DNA of 64,000 nucleotides from Microvirga pakistanensis (lineage in GTDB: Bacteria; Pseudomonadota; Alphaproteobacteria; Rhizobiales; Beijerinckiaceae): contig NZ_SPJX01000108.1 in assembly GCF_004458765.1 (NCBI RefSeq), positions 148,476 through 212,475 of the forward strand. Direction: 5' to 3'. The notes beneath the pieces were generated by a model, which was not told the origin of the DNA, ran no database searches, and saw only the letters and a program-made list of their open reading frames with translations. The translations under genes were made by a program, and so were the position numbers. Shown here in pieces: positions 28,743 to 37,806 of the stretch (within the stretch, counting starts at the first letter, position 1; each line of letters begins with the position of its first letter).

Positions 28743-29040
28743 CCGTACCTTTTGAAACCCCTTGCGATTATGCCGGTTTTGCGTGTGCCTGCAAACGCAC
28801 CAGCGTCGATGGTTCGTTGGTTGGAGCGGACGCACGGCGACATGAACAACGCTGGTCGGCTGATCGGCGCCTGCCCCCAGACCTCTCGTTGGTCAAGGCT
28901 AAGTACTATAGGATTTCCTACACAACAATCGCCTGGCAAGCCTCGCCTGAACGGCATGAAATTCCGTCGGCTTCGGTTGTTGCGGAGGCCTGGTCTGCGG
29001 CCCTTCGCATATGATCCCACCAAAATGCGGGAGACATGCC

Positions 29041-30366
29041 ATGCCGGCCCCACTGATCAAAATCCAAACAACGCCCCATCTTCCGCATGAGGCGGACGTC
29101 GTCGTCATCGGGGCTGGCGTCGTTGGTGTCTTCACAGCGTATTATCTGGCCCGTCGTGGTGTGAAGGTCGCGCTGATTGAGAAGGGTCTAGTCGGTGCGG
29201 AGCAGTCCAGCCGCAACTGGGGCTGGTGCCGCCAGCAGAACCGTGACGCACGCGAACTGCCCATAGCAACGAAGAGCCTCGATCTATGGGAGAAGCTGGC
29301 CGAAGAAACGGGCGAGGATACGGGCTTTCGGCGTTGCGGGCTTCTATACCTGTCCCAGGACGAGAAAGAATTGGCCGGTTGGGCGAAATGGCGCGACTTC
29401 GCCAGGACCGTCGGTGTCACAACCCATATGCTGAGCCAGCAGGAGGCGACGGAGCATGGCCGCGCCACCGGCCGGGTCTGGAAAGGCGGCGTCTTTTCTC
29501 CCAGCGACGGCACGGCCGACCCGTCCCGAGCCGTTCCCGTCATGGCACGCGCGGTCATGTCGGCCGGTGGGACCGTCCACCAGAATTGTGCGGCACGAGG
29601 CATCGAAGTAAGTGCCGGGCGCGTGAGCGCGGTCGTCACGGAAAAGGGCACCATCCGCACACGGGTGGCTGTAATGGCAGGCGGTGTCTGGGCGTCGTCC
29701 TTCTGTCACCAACTCGGTCTGCGCTTTCCACAGGCATCGGTGCGTGCCTCGATTCTGGCCATCGCACCGGGCGTGAACGATGTGCTCGATGCCCTCCATA
29801 CGGCCAGGATTTCCATGACCCGGCGCGGCAATGGCGGCTACACCCTTGCGATCAGTGGCCGCGCACGCGTCGATCCGACTCCGCAGCAACTTCGTTTCAG
29901 CCGCGAGTTCCTACCGATGTTCGCGCGGCGCTGGCGCAGCCTTGCCCCGGGAGGGTTGGAAGGGTGGCGCCAAGGGCATGAGACCCTGAGGCGCTGGAGG
30001 CTGGACGCCGTGACGCCGATGGAGAAGACCCGCATCCTCGACCCGAAGCCCGATATGAAACAGATCCGTCTCACACATTCGAGAGCTTGCGATCTGATTC
30101 CGAGTTTGCGGCAGATGCCCATATCTGACGTATGGGCGGGATACATTGACAGCACGCCGGATGGAGTGCCTGCCATCGGCGAGATCGAAAACCTGCCTGG
30201 CTTCATTCTTGCTGCTGGCTTCAGTGGTCATGGTTTCGGGATCGGACCCGGAGCGGGCCATCTCATCGCCGATCTAATCACGGGCAAACCACCGATTGTG
30301 GATCCTCGCCCCTACAGGCCTGAACGCCTAAGTACCTCTTCATGGGGTAAGGTCGCGGAATTTTAA
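29041..30366 (+). CDS. FAD-dependent oxidoreductase, DadA/DAO family
   Basis: Flavoprotein amine or D-amino-acid dehydrogenase, 441 aa from the ATG at 29041, with GGGAG 7 bp upstream. A further ATG at 29011 lacks a site. The Rossmann motif is ADVVVIGAGVVGVFTAYYLA, followed by GAEQSSRNWGWCRQQNRD, the arginine-rich loop typical of this subgroup. The C-terminal FAD-binding motif is LAAGFSGHGFGIGPGAGHL. It is divergent from the Lrp-type regulator and probably controlled by it. The substrate is not deducible. Confidence 0.88.
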   Translation: MPAPLIKIQTTPHLPHEADVVVIGAGVVGVFTAYYLARRGVKVALIEKGLVGAEQSSRNWGWCRQQNRDARELPIATKSLDLWEKLAEETGEDTGFRRCGLLYLSQDEKELAGWAKWRDFARTVGVTTHMLSQQEATEHGRATGRVWKGGVFSPSDGTADPSRAVPVMARAVMSAGGTVHQNCAARGIEVSAGRVSAVVTEKGTIRTRVAVMAGGVWASSFCHQLGLRFPQASVRASILAIAPGVNDVLDALHTARISMTRRGNGGYTLAISGRARVDPTPQQLRFSREFLPMFARRWRSLAPGGLEGWRQGHETLRRWRLDAVTPMEKTRILDPKPDMKQIRLTHSRACDLIPSLRQMPISDVWAGYIDSTPDGVPAIGEIENLPGFILAAGFSGHGFGIGPGAGHLIADLITGKPPIVDPRPYRPERLSTSSWGKVAEF

Positions 30367-30367
30367 G

Positions 30368-30399
30368 GCCCTCCACCACCTAGGGAGAGGGCTGTTTTC
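30368..30399 (+). terminator. Probable terminator after the FAD oxidoreductase
   Basis: Immediately after the stop codon, GCCCTC pairs with GAGGGC across a 13-nt loop, followed by TGTTTTCG. The stem is short and the U-run brief, so efficiency is uncertain. Confidence 0.45.
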
Positions 30400-30641
30400 G
30401 CTTGATGCGGGGCTGCTAAGCCAATGGCTCCACGGTGTTGGGGTGTATAGCGGTTTCGCTAAGTAGGCAGGTCGAGAGTATGTTCGCAGGAATATCGCAA
30501 AGAGCTCCGGTCAGAATAATCGGTTCCGACCAACACGTCGATGCTCTCGCACCAGTTGCCAGCACGATCAGCTACGAACTGCTCACCAGCTTAGCTGCCC
30601 GCTACCACCGTTTGTACATCCATTCTTGAGGGTCACACACC

Positions 30642-31922
30642 ATGCGCGTTCTCGTCCTCGGCAGCGGAGTCGTTGGCGTCACCTCGGCCTACTATCTTGC
30701 CAAGCAGGGTCATGAAGTGACGGTAGTGGACCGCCAGCCCGCCGCCGGCATGGAGACGAGCTTCGCCAATGCGGGACAGGTCTCGCCCGGCTACTCCGCT
30801 CCGTGGGCCGCTCCCGGCATTCCGATCAAGGCGATGAAGTGGCTGATGATGAAGCACCGGCCGCTGGTGCTCTGGCCCCGTGCCGAGCTGCGCCTCTGGG
30901 GCTGGCTTGCCCACATGCTCGCCAACTGCACCGAGGAGGCGTACCGGCGCAACAAGAGCCGGATGGTCGCTCTCGCCGAATACAGCCGGGACTGCCTGCG
31001 CGACCTGCGGCAGGAGACCGGCATCACCTACGACCACCGGGAGCAGGGACTGCTCCAGCTGTTCCGCACCCAAAAGCAGCTCGACGGGATCGGCGAGGAC
31101 ACGGCTGTTCTCGATGCCTATGGCGTTCCCTACGAGATCCTGGATCCCGCAGGATGCGTCGCCGTCGAACCGGCGCTTGGCCTCGTCAGGGGCAAGGTTG
31201 CCGGCGGCTTGCGTCTTCTCGGCGACGAGACCGGCGATGCCCACCTGTTTACGCAGCGGCTTGCTGCCATGGCCGAGCAGCTGGGCGTCCGCTTCCGGTA
31301 CAGCACCTCCGTCCAAAAGTTGCTCACCGAAGGGGAGCGGATCTCCGGCGTGCAGATCAACGGCGGCGAGGTGCTCACGGCGGATGCCTATGTGGCAGCG
31401 ATGGGCAGCTATACGCCCCATCTGGTGAAGCCGCTGGGCATTCACCTGCCGGTGTATCCGGTGAAAGGCTATTCCCTGACCATGCCGGTCGCCGATGTGG
31501 ATGCGGCACCGGTCTCGACAGTGATGGACGAGACCTACAAGGTCGGGATCACGCGCTTAGGCAATCGGATCCGGGTCGGCGGCACGGCGGAACTGGCGGG
31601 CTTCAGCCAGCGTCTGCGGGCGCCCCGGCGGGCGACGCTCGAGCACTCGGTCACCGACCTGTTCCCGCAAGGCGGCGACGTCAGACAGGCGAGCTTCTGG
31701 ACCGGATTGCGGCCGATGACGCCTGACGGCACACCGGTGGTGGGTCCGACCCGGTTCAGGAACCTGTACACGAACACCGGCCATGGCACCCTCGGATGGA
31801 CCATGGCCTGCGGCTCCGGGCGTGTCCTCGCCGATCTCATCACCGGTCGAGCGCCGGCGATTTCTCACAAGGATCTCGCCGCCGATCGTTACAGGGACGA
31901 GTGGCGCTTCCAGGCCGCATGA
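30642..31922 (+). CDS. dadA: D-amino acid dehydrogenase
   Basis: Small-subunit D-amino acid dehydrogenase, 426 aa, close to canonical DadA length. The N-terminus is nearly diagnostic: [20 protein letters not shown], then [20 protein letters not shown]. The C-terminal [18 protein letters not shown] and [19 protein letters not shown] complete the FAD site. It is membrane-associated in the family and passes electrons to the respiratory chain, giving 2-oxo acids plus ammonia. GAGGGT precedes the ATG. No alanine racemase gene (dadX) follows; instead an IS6-type remnant begins about 50 bp after the stop. Confidence 0.93.
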   Translation: MRVLVLGSGVVGVTSAYYLAKQGHEVTVVDRQPAAGMETSFANAGQVSPGYSAPWAAPGIPIKAMKWLMMKHRPLVLWPRAELRLWGWLAHMLANCTEEAYRRNKSRMVALAEYSRDCLRDLRQETGITYDHREQGLLQLFRTQKQLDGIGEDTAVLDAYGVPYEILDPAGCVAVEPALGLVRGKVAGGLRLLGDETGDAHLFTQRLAAMAEQLGVRFRYSTSVQKLLTEGERISGVQINGGEVLTADAYVAAMGSYTPHLVKPLGIHLPVYPVKGYSLTMPVADVDAAPVSTVMDETYKVGITRLGNRIRVGGTAELAGFSQRLRAPRRATLEHSVTDLFPQGGDVRQASFWTGLRPMTPDGTPVVGPTRFRNLYTNTGHGTLGWTMACGSGRVLADLITGRAPAISHKDLAADRYRDEWRFQAA

Positions 31923-31972
31923 GCTCTGGCAAGACTGATGCCGTAGAAAGCCAGCACTTGTTGCCGGCTGCT

Positions 31973-32158
31973 CCGAGGCCATATCATCGGGCTATCAAGC
32001 GCAGAGTGTGGCCGATGCTCGGGTTCAAGTCGATGGTGTCTGCGCGAGTGATCCTGGGTGGGATCGAGATGATCCACATGATGCGCAAACAGCAGGCGAA
32101 GTATGCCTGCAATCGGCAGCGATCCCTCGCCGAGCAATTCGACAGACTGACTGCATGA
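31973..32158 (+). pseudogene. IS6-family transposase remnant (C-terminal fragment)
   Basis: About 60 codons match the C-terminus of IS6/IS240-type DDE transposases: YHRAIKRRVWPMLGFKSMVS followed by ARVILGGIEMIHMMRKQQ, ending in a stop at 32158. The catalytic domain and left end are gone; the upstream sequence belongs to the dadA flank. No terminal inverted repeats were recognised nearby. It marks an old insertion/deletion event at the left edge of the decayed region. Confidence 0.75.
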
Positions 32159-32593
32159 GGGCTGCGGGCGGAATAGCAGCTTTCTGGCGACATCGAAAAT
32201 TCGCGACAGAACCGATCTCTTTCGCCTTGAGGGCGGCTCCGGTCCTATCAGCTTGCCGCGGTTCCACGGCGCGGTAGTTCGGCAGGGTTGGTCGGCAATC
32301 CTGTTTTGCATTGCAGTGCTCCTGAAACGAAGCCCCAGCAATGAACCTTGGCCATCTCTGCCGATAACAAACCCGGCGGATCGCTCCTCCTCAAATTTTC
32401 GTCAGCTTACCAGGGTAAGCCAGACGTTCCTTATTTTGCGCCGATCTCCTGCTCGTGACTTGGATCAGACCTCCACCAGCCGAGCGATGTAGGGCGCTGT
32501 TTGCAGGGGACCTTCTTCAGCCCATACCTAGTGAGCTTCTATGCCTGTGCCGCCCGGAAGGCTTAAGATGCGTAAAACCTGGAGGGATTCTCC
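32159..32593. other. Gene-free stretch
   Basis: About 430 bp between the IS6-type remnant and the DUF1772-like gene. No domain, hairpin or ribosome-binding site was recognised apart from GGAGGGA just before the next gene. It may hold the unseen right end of the old insertion sequence. Confidence 0.35.
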
Positions 32594-33025
32594 ATGCTCA
32601 CGGGTCAGCTTGCGCTCGTTGTCGCCGCCGTGTTCTTGGGCGCCGCCCTCTACATCAACGTGGCCGAGCAACCCGCGCGGTTGGGACTGGATGACCGTTC
32701 CCTTCTGGCCGAGTGGAAGCCGGCTTACAAGCGCGGTACGATTATGCAGGCTCCTCTGGCCGTGGTAGGCTTCCTCCTCGGGCTCGCCGCATGGTGGCAG
32801 ACCGGTCACCTCGGCTGGGCCATCGGGGGGCTGCTCATGGTCGCCAACTGGCCGGTGACGTTCTTCGCCATCATGCCCATCAACAATAGGCTTATGGCGA
32901 CCGATCCGGCAGCGGCTGGTCCTGAGAGCCGAGCCATGATCAGGCGGTGGGGCTCGCTGCACGCCGTGCGAACAGCACTTGGCTTTGCGGCATCCCTCGC
33001 TTTCCTGTGGGCGTCCCTTGCCTGA
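32594..33025 (+). CDS. DUF1772-like small membrane protein
   Basis: Protein of 143 aa with about four hydrophobic segments (residues 3-20, 51-68, 75-95 and 125-142). The conserved features of the DUF1772-type family are present: FLGAALYINVAEQPARL near the N-terminus and the loop PINNRLMAT before a charged helix. GGAGGGATTCTCC precedes the ATG. The function is unknown. It appears intact although its surroundings are decayed. Confidence 0.8.
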   Translation: MLTGQLALVVAAVFLGAALYINVAEQPARLGLDDRSLLAEWKPAYKRGTIMQAPLAVVGFLLGLAAWWQTGHLGWAIGGLLMVANWPVTFFAIMPINNRLMATDPAAAGPESRAMIRRWGSLHAVRTALGFAASLAFLWASLA

Positions 33026-33119
33026 ACAGCGCGTTCCAACGCCAATCTCCATCCCACACCGGGGCGTTTGATGATCAGCCTTCTACACAGCGGAAGTAGT
33101 GAACTGAGAAGGTCCGGTA

Positions 33120-33215
33120 GTGACACGGGGCCGACCTTAGCCGTATTCCCGCATTTACGTGGTAAGCGGACCTCGGCACGGTGCCGTTCTATGACCGTGC
33201 CTGACCCAATACAGA
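33120..33215. repeat. Dispersed non-coding repeat, copy A
   Basis: The block contains GACCTTAGCCG followed by TTCCCGCATT, then about 40 bp later CCTGACCCAATACAGAC. The same succession occurs at 41209-41292 (GACCTTAGCCG, TTCCGCATT, then TTGACCCGAAGCGGACC). The two are diverged copies of one element of about 85-95 bp, outside any gene. Confidence 0.45.
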
Positions 33216-33218
33216 CTT

Positions 33219-33620
33219 TCAGCCTCTCATCCGGACACAATCCAGATGCCACGTCTGAAGGGTGTGCCGCAGTTCAGCTGCAGGAGCCGGGTGGCCCAAT
33301 AAGTATCCCTGAACTTCATCGCATCCATCGGTCCTGAGGTGTTCCAGCCGCTCGAGCGTTTCAATTCCTTCCGCAACCGTCGTGTTCCCGAGACTCCTTC
33401 CCAGCCCTGTGACGGCGCGAATGATAGCGGTGGAATGCTTGTTCTCGCCAAGCTCATGCACGAAGGAGCGTTCAATCTTGATCTTGTCGAACGGAAACGA
33501 ACGCAGATAGCTCAACGACGAGTAGCCAGTGCCAAAATCATCCATGGCAATTCGCACGCCGAGATCTCGCAGCTGGTGAAGAGCCGCCCTAAAAGGTTCC
33601 CTACATGAACCGGTGACGAG
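33219..33620 (-). pseudogene. Truncated EAL-domain protein (c-di-GMP phosphodiesterase C-terminus)
   Basis: The C-terminal part of an EAL domain is clear: VRIAMDDFGTGYSSLSYLR, then FDKIKIERSFVHEL, TVAEGIETLERLEHL and EVQGYLLGHPAPAAEL. The N-terminal part of the domain including the EAL motif, and any GGDEF or sensor domain, are absent. Homology fades upstream of LHQLRDLG, where the expected ITES-type segment is reduced to LVTGSCREP. It is a dead fragment of a larger signalling protein on the minus strand. Confidence 0.8.
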
Positions 33621-33703
33621 CGAGGCCGGAGCGCAGGACGGTATCCTCATGGGCAATACGCCGAGGGAGGTGCTGGAGCGCGCTCGATGATCAAAATCAA
33701 ATC

Positions 33704-33937
33704 GTGACACAGTTTCTCACCCTTTGGGCGATGCTTGATCCGGTAGGACATCTCCCGCTTTTCCTAGGAGCGACCGGAGATCTGGGCCCCTGGGCGAGAC
33801 GCCGCGCCGCCGTCCTAGCCGTCGTCTTTGCGTTCTTCATCCTGATACTCTTCGGCATTGCCGGACAGTTTCTGCTCCATGCCATGGGCATCTCCCGTCT
33901 GTCCTTCCAGATCGCGGGCGGTATCATTCGGCCTTGA
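33704..33937 (+). pseudogene. MarC-family membrane protein, N-terminal fragment fused to pyk remnant
   Basis: The frame reads like the start of a MarC-family inner-membrane protein (FLTLWAMLDPVGHLPLFLGA, then MGISRLSFQIAGGII). After about 75 residues it runs straight into sequence that encodes pyruvate kinase in another frame. MarC proteins are about 200 aa with six membrane segments; only the first two to three remain. The breakpoint lies at about 33928, and the frame ends at a stop just beyond it (33937). Confidence 0.78.
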
Positions 33938-34804
33938 ACTCGGCGTCGACTGGATTGCCCTGTCATTCGTCCAGCGGCCGTCCGACATGATCGAGGCCCG
34001 CGCGCTGATTGGCGAGCGCGCAGGTCTTCTGGCCAAGATCGAGAAGCCTTCGGCGCTTGACCATATCGAGGACATCATCCGCCTACCCGATGCAGTCATG
34101 GTGGCCCGCGGCGATCGCGGCGTCGAGATCCCGCGGAGGAGGTGCCCGGGTGTCAGAAGGAGCTGGTGCGCCTGTGCCGTCTGGCGGTGAAATCCGTGAT
34201 CATCGCGACGCAGATGCTCGATTCCATGGTTGCGGCCCCGACACCGACACGGGCCGAAGCATCAGACGTCGCAACCGCGGTCTATGATGGCGCGGATGCC
34301 GTCATGCTATCAGCTGAGTCCGCCTCGGGCCAGTACCCGGTTGAGGTGGTGGCGATGATGGACCGCATCATCAGCAAAACCGAGCAGGACAAGGCTTACC
34401 GGTCGATCGTTACGGCCCTCCGGTCGGAGATCGAGGAGAGCCCGCCCCATGCGGTTGCCAGCGCGGCGACCGATCTGGCCCAGGCGATCCACGCCCCCTG
34501 CGTTGTGGCCTACACCTCGAGCGGCACCACCGCGAGCCGCATTGCCCGAACCCGTCCGGATGTGGCGATTCTCGCAGTCACGCCCGATGAGAACGTGGCG
34601 CGGCGCCTATGCCTACTCTGGGGCGCCCACAGCGTCCGCTCGGAGGACATCAACTCCTACGAGGAGATGGTGGAGCAGGCCGAAGTAAATGCACGCGCGG
34701 AGGCGCTGGCCCAGTCCCCCGAGTTCATCGTCGTTATCGCCGGTGTGCCCTTCGGAACGGCGGGTACGACCAACAACCTTCGGATCGTGCAACTGCGCCC
34801 ATGA
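33928..34804 (+). pseudogene. pyk: Pyruvate kinase, N-terminally truncated and frameshifted
   Basis: Sequence from FGLELGVDWIALSFVQRPSD through AKIEKPSALDHIEDII, then SVIIATQMLDSM, DGADAVMLSAESASGQYP and the C-terminal GTAGTTNNLRIVQL is clearly pyruvate kinase. The first 180-190 residues (much of the A domain and the whole B domain) are missing at the marC junction. A one-base deletion near 34133 (ATCCCGCGGAGG where ATCCCGCCGGAG is expected) shifts the frame inside the conserved GVEIPPEEV motif. The downstream 220 residues remain open, so decay is recent. A functional pyk should exist elsewhere in the genome. Confidence 0.9.
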
Positions 34805-35751
34805 GAGATGTCGCCTAGGTAACCCGAAGATGGAGAAGGCGTACAAGACCAACAGGTGCATCCATTGTGATGACCCGTGATACGGCGCGAAGACAGGAGA
34901 GACCGATCGAGACACATTGAACGGATCCTAGCGGGAGGAATGCAGCATGAGCGAAGCTTTAACCACCGAGGCTCCGTCGGCTTTCCTCTAGGTGATCATG
35001 ATCGGCGTGGTTCTGGCCGGGGACAGCGCTGGGTAGGTGGAGTTGCGGATGAATGGATCAGAAGACGGACTTCACCCTCGAACATCATGGGGTACGCACG
35101 CGATCGATACAGCCGGAGAAGCATGCCTTCAGGGATTCGATGCAAGGGTTTTCGTCGAATACGCTTCCGGCTATCGGTGCCACGTTTGGTGCTATGGCGA
35201 GGCTCCATGTCTCTTGGACGGGCGGGTTCGCGTGCAGCGCTGAAGATCCTCCAAGGCGTCGTCCTTGAACAGATTGTCTGTCGAGCGCCCGGATCAACCA
35301 CATTGCCGGACCGTCAATTGATGCGGCATGCCTGAGGCAGAGGTGGTCAGTGCTTCCGGGCGAACGGTTTGCGCCCGGCACCCAGCAGGATCTTACTGCC
35401 ATGCGCTTCGAGAAATGTCGGCTTGTGCTGGCCAAGTCCTGGAAGTGTCGACGGAGTACGCCGAGACTACACCACCAATCCTTGATCAAGGTTGCTTCTT
35501 GGCACTCCTCGGACTCGAGGGTTTAGGCGGCGTTGGCGGTGAAAGGCGATGTCAAACTCAGGGCAGGGTGTGGTCCAAGAGGCACTGCTGGGCGCCCTTG
35601 GCGTGTGGCAGACCTTCCACCATTCCGCGCGAGCTTGTTGCCAGCGCAACGGGTGCGGTCTCCCGGCCAAGCCACGATTCACATCCTTTGGGGCAGGATC
35701 GCTGAATGCTCGTTCGGGACAGGATTGCACCGCCTGGCTCGCAAAGCTCGC
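34805..35751. other. Gene-poor decayed stretch
   Basis: About 950 bp with short open frames in several phases but no recognisable domain. A possible eroded start (GGAGG, then ATGAGCGAAGC at about 34947) is stopped after some 14 codons. I see nothing else reportable before the palindrome. Confidence 0.4.
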
Positions 35752-35848
35752 ATCGGTTACAGGTGTACCCGATCAAGAATGCCCGATACCGATCTAAGTT
35801 ATTGATATTGAATAGTCCGATCGGTATCGGGCATCTGCTGTAACCGAT
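35752..35848. repeat. Long two-tier palindrome
   Basis: Inner arms are a perfect 16-bp inverted repeat (ATGCCCGATACCGATC at 35779-35794 and its complement at 35819-35834) around a 24-nt AT-rich centre. Outer arms ATCGGTTACAG (35752-35762) and CTGTAACCGAT (35838-35848) are also perfect complements, separated from the inner arms by an unpaired 16-nt spacer on the left and 3 nt on the right. No gene covers it. It could be a recombination site, transposon-end junction or cruciform-forming regulatory site. Confidence 0.6.
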
Positions 35849-35994
35849 CGCGGGTGCCTTGCGTACCCAATAGGATGGGCCTTGGGAAGCACGCACAGCT
35901 CTACGGCCATGGCAGGCTACATTATTGAAGGCCTGTGGTACTTTCCTTGACCGCTCCATCAACCGAAGCTGCACGAGCAGCCCGGAGGATAGGC

Positions 35995-36411
35995 TTAGAG
36001 TTCACCTCTGCACTTGTGTCGAGGAGCTAGCTGCGCCGGCTCAACACCCTGCGGGATCGGTGGTCTTTTAATTCGATCATAGGTACCAGACGCGCGGCTC
36101 ATCGGAAGTCTCCACGCTATGCCACGGGTTTCGTCCGGACCGGCCGAGCGAACATGATCATCTGTCTCGAAGGTGATCATCGGATCACCTTGATCACCTT
36201 CGCTGCGCTTGATCATCTTGGGGTCGGAGGGCAGCATCCATTGCCATCCGCCATCCATGGCCGATTTGCTGGACTGGATGCCGAGAGCCTTCTTGGCACG
36301 TTGCAAGGAAATCCCGCTGATCCCTGCCGTTGTGGCTGCGCCTTGAACCGCCAGAGCCGCCTTTTGTCCAGCAGCGAGAAACTCGTGCTGAAACTCCTTG
36401 GCGTATTCCAG
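35995..36411 (-). pseudogene. Phage/ICE-type replication ATPase (RepA/primase-like), C-terminal remnant
   Basis: The minus-strand frame encodes the conserved tail of AAA-type replication or primase proteins of alphaproteobacterial mobile elements: EYAKEFQHEFLAAGQKA, then GISLQRAKKALGIQSSKS and DGGWQWMLPSDPKM, followed by a low-complexity Asp/Gly/His stretch. Family members have a degenerate GIS-x-x-T-L-x-RAK-x-x-LGV helix-turn-helix and a W-x-W-x-LP ending. The ATPase core is absent. The family call is from memory of the motif pattern. Confidence 0.55.
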
Positions 36412-36551
36412 AGTCGACCGGCTGCAGTCCTTATGCCGGTGGGACCAGCACGCCGAAGACAACGCGCCGCACGATCAGCGGCGGCGAACGGACGAGCAAT
36501 CTGATCGCTGAACCCGAGCTGCGCCCGATCCAAGAAAGTTTCGATCCAGAA

Positions 36552-37145
36552 TTAGCGCGGCGGGCTTCTCAGAAGCCACAGCATCTGGGTCGGCCCAAAC
36601 CGCTCCGCCCGATCAACACACCAACCTGCTCGCTCGAAGAGCCCTTCAAGATCGGATCGGGAAAAGTCGTTGAACCAGGCGTGACTGCGCCGGGTGGCGA
36701 GATCAGGCAATTTGTTCGTGGTATTGTAGCTCATCACACAGACCCGATGCCGGCCAGCCAGGTCGATCAACAGCTGCTCCGGGTTGAGAAGATACTCCAG
36801 TACCCCCAAACAAGCGACCGCATCGGCTTCGACCTTCGGCGGCAGATTGCGGTTCAGGTCGCAAAGGATTGTACGATCGTCCCGCCGGACGACATCGCAG
36901 GGCAGGTAGCGGATGAAGTCAGGAAGGGAGCGTTCGAGGGTCATCGTTCCGCACCCGAGATCAAGAACCCTCGCGACGTTAGCTTCGGTGAGCCAATCGG
37001 CGGCTCTCTGGGCCCTGCGCCCCCATCGATTCGGTCCTTCCGCCTCGAGGGTCTGCCATCGTTCCAGCAATGTCCGGCCCTCGATGAGTGCCGATGTCGT
37101 GCGCTCGCAGCGCTCCGCAACGGCAAAATCGTAAAACGACAACAT
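36552..37145 (-). CDS. Class I SAM-dependent methyltransferase
   Basis: Protein of 197 aa with motif I VLDLGCGTMTLERSLP (about residues 60-75), an acidic motif II equivalent near PCDVVRRDD and a motif IV-like ADAVACLGVLEYLLNP. GGAGGCGACC lies directly upstream of the ATG, so it looks expressed and intact. It resembles MetW-like and nucleoside-sugar-cluster methyltransferases. The acceptor is unknown. Its neighbours are mobile-element remnants, so it may have arrived with one. Confidence 0.75.
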   Translation of the reverse strand: MLSFYDFAVAERCERTTSALIEGRTLLERWQTLEAEGPNRWGRRAQRAADWLTEANVARVLDLGCGTMTLERSLPDFIRYLPCDVVRRDDRTILCDLNRNLPPKVEADAVACLGVLEYLLNPEQLLIDLAGRHRVCVMSYNTTNKLPDLATRRSHAWFNDFSRSDLEGLFERAGWCVDRAERFGPTQMLWLLRSPPR

Positions 37146-37354
37146 GGTCGCCTCCTACGCGAGGAGTGCGCCCCCACCGGTACTCAAGAACAGAGGATGA
37201 TGCCTTGAACCCATGATCCTCTCCTCAAGGCTTGCTCATGCAGCAGCATCCAACACATGGACCATGATAGACCTCATTGTGCGGCACACAGTGTGGTGAC
37301 GCACGTCCATGCCCGTGGTCTCCTGCAAGAGGCTGATCGGCATCTTGGGTCTAC

Positions 37355-37756
37355 GTGAAGAAGCCCAAACCAAGGTTCCAAGCGGCCGCTGCCGCCTCGC
37401 GAACGAACTGGCGAAGGCGCCGCCTTGATAGTATCGAAGGCCCTGAAGAACCAAACCATAATCCCGACCTGCGCTTCGTGATTGGCTCGGACCGGCGCAA
37501 CAGCGGGCTGCAAAGGATGGCAGTGGCCTGGGGCTGGTCCAGAACGCCGGAGAGCCCGCACCGGACGGGAAGCGCCGTGGATCTGTGGCCGCTCGATCGC
37601 GAGGGCCGGGTCTTCTTCGATCCGCAGACTCGGAACAGGATTGCCGCCGCGCTGAGGAAGGCCGCTGCGGACCTGGGCGTGCCGACCTGCTGGGGCGGTC
37701 GGTTCCGCGGCTTCAAGGACATGGATCGCTCGCATTTCGAGCTCGCAGCGCCATAG
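37355..37756 (+). CDS. M15-family peptidase, phage endolysin/D-Ala-D-Ala carboxypeptidase type
   Basis: Small zinc peptidase domain, 133 aa from a GTG. The M15 zinc signature is split as usual: SPHRTGSAVDLWPL (His and Asp ligands) and, near the C-terminus, CWGGRFRGFKDMDRSHFEL (second His). This short single-domain form is typical of phage or gene-transfer-agent lysis or peptidoglycan processing enzymes. No lysis-cassette partner (holin, spanin) is recognisable nearby, so it is probably an orphan. The start is uncertain because no clear ribosome-binding site is visible. Confidence 0.7.
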   Translation: MKKPKPRFQAAAAASRTNWRRRRLDSIEGPEEPNHNPDLRFVIGSDRRNSGLQRMAVAWGWSRTPESPHRTGSAVDLWPLDREGRVFFDPQTRNRIAAALRKAAADLGVPTCWGGRFRGFKDMDRSHFELAAP

Positions 37757-37806
37757 CCGGAATGGGTGTCTTCTCGCTGCCAGGTGTCGGCTGTCTCGCC
37801 GTTCAT

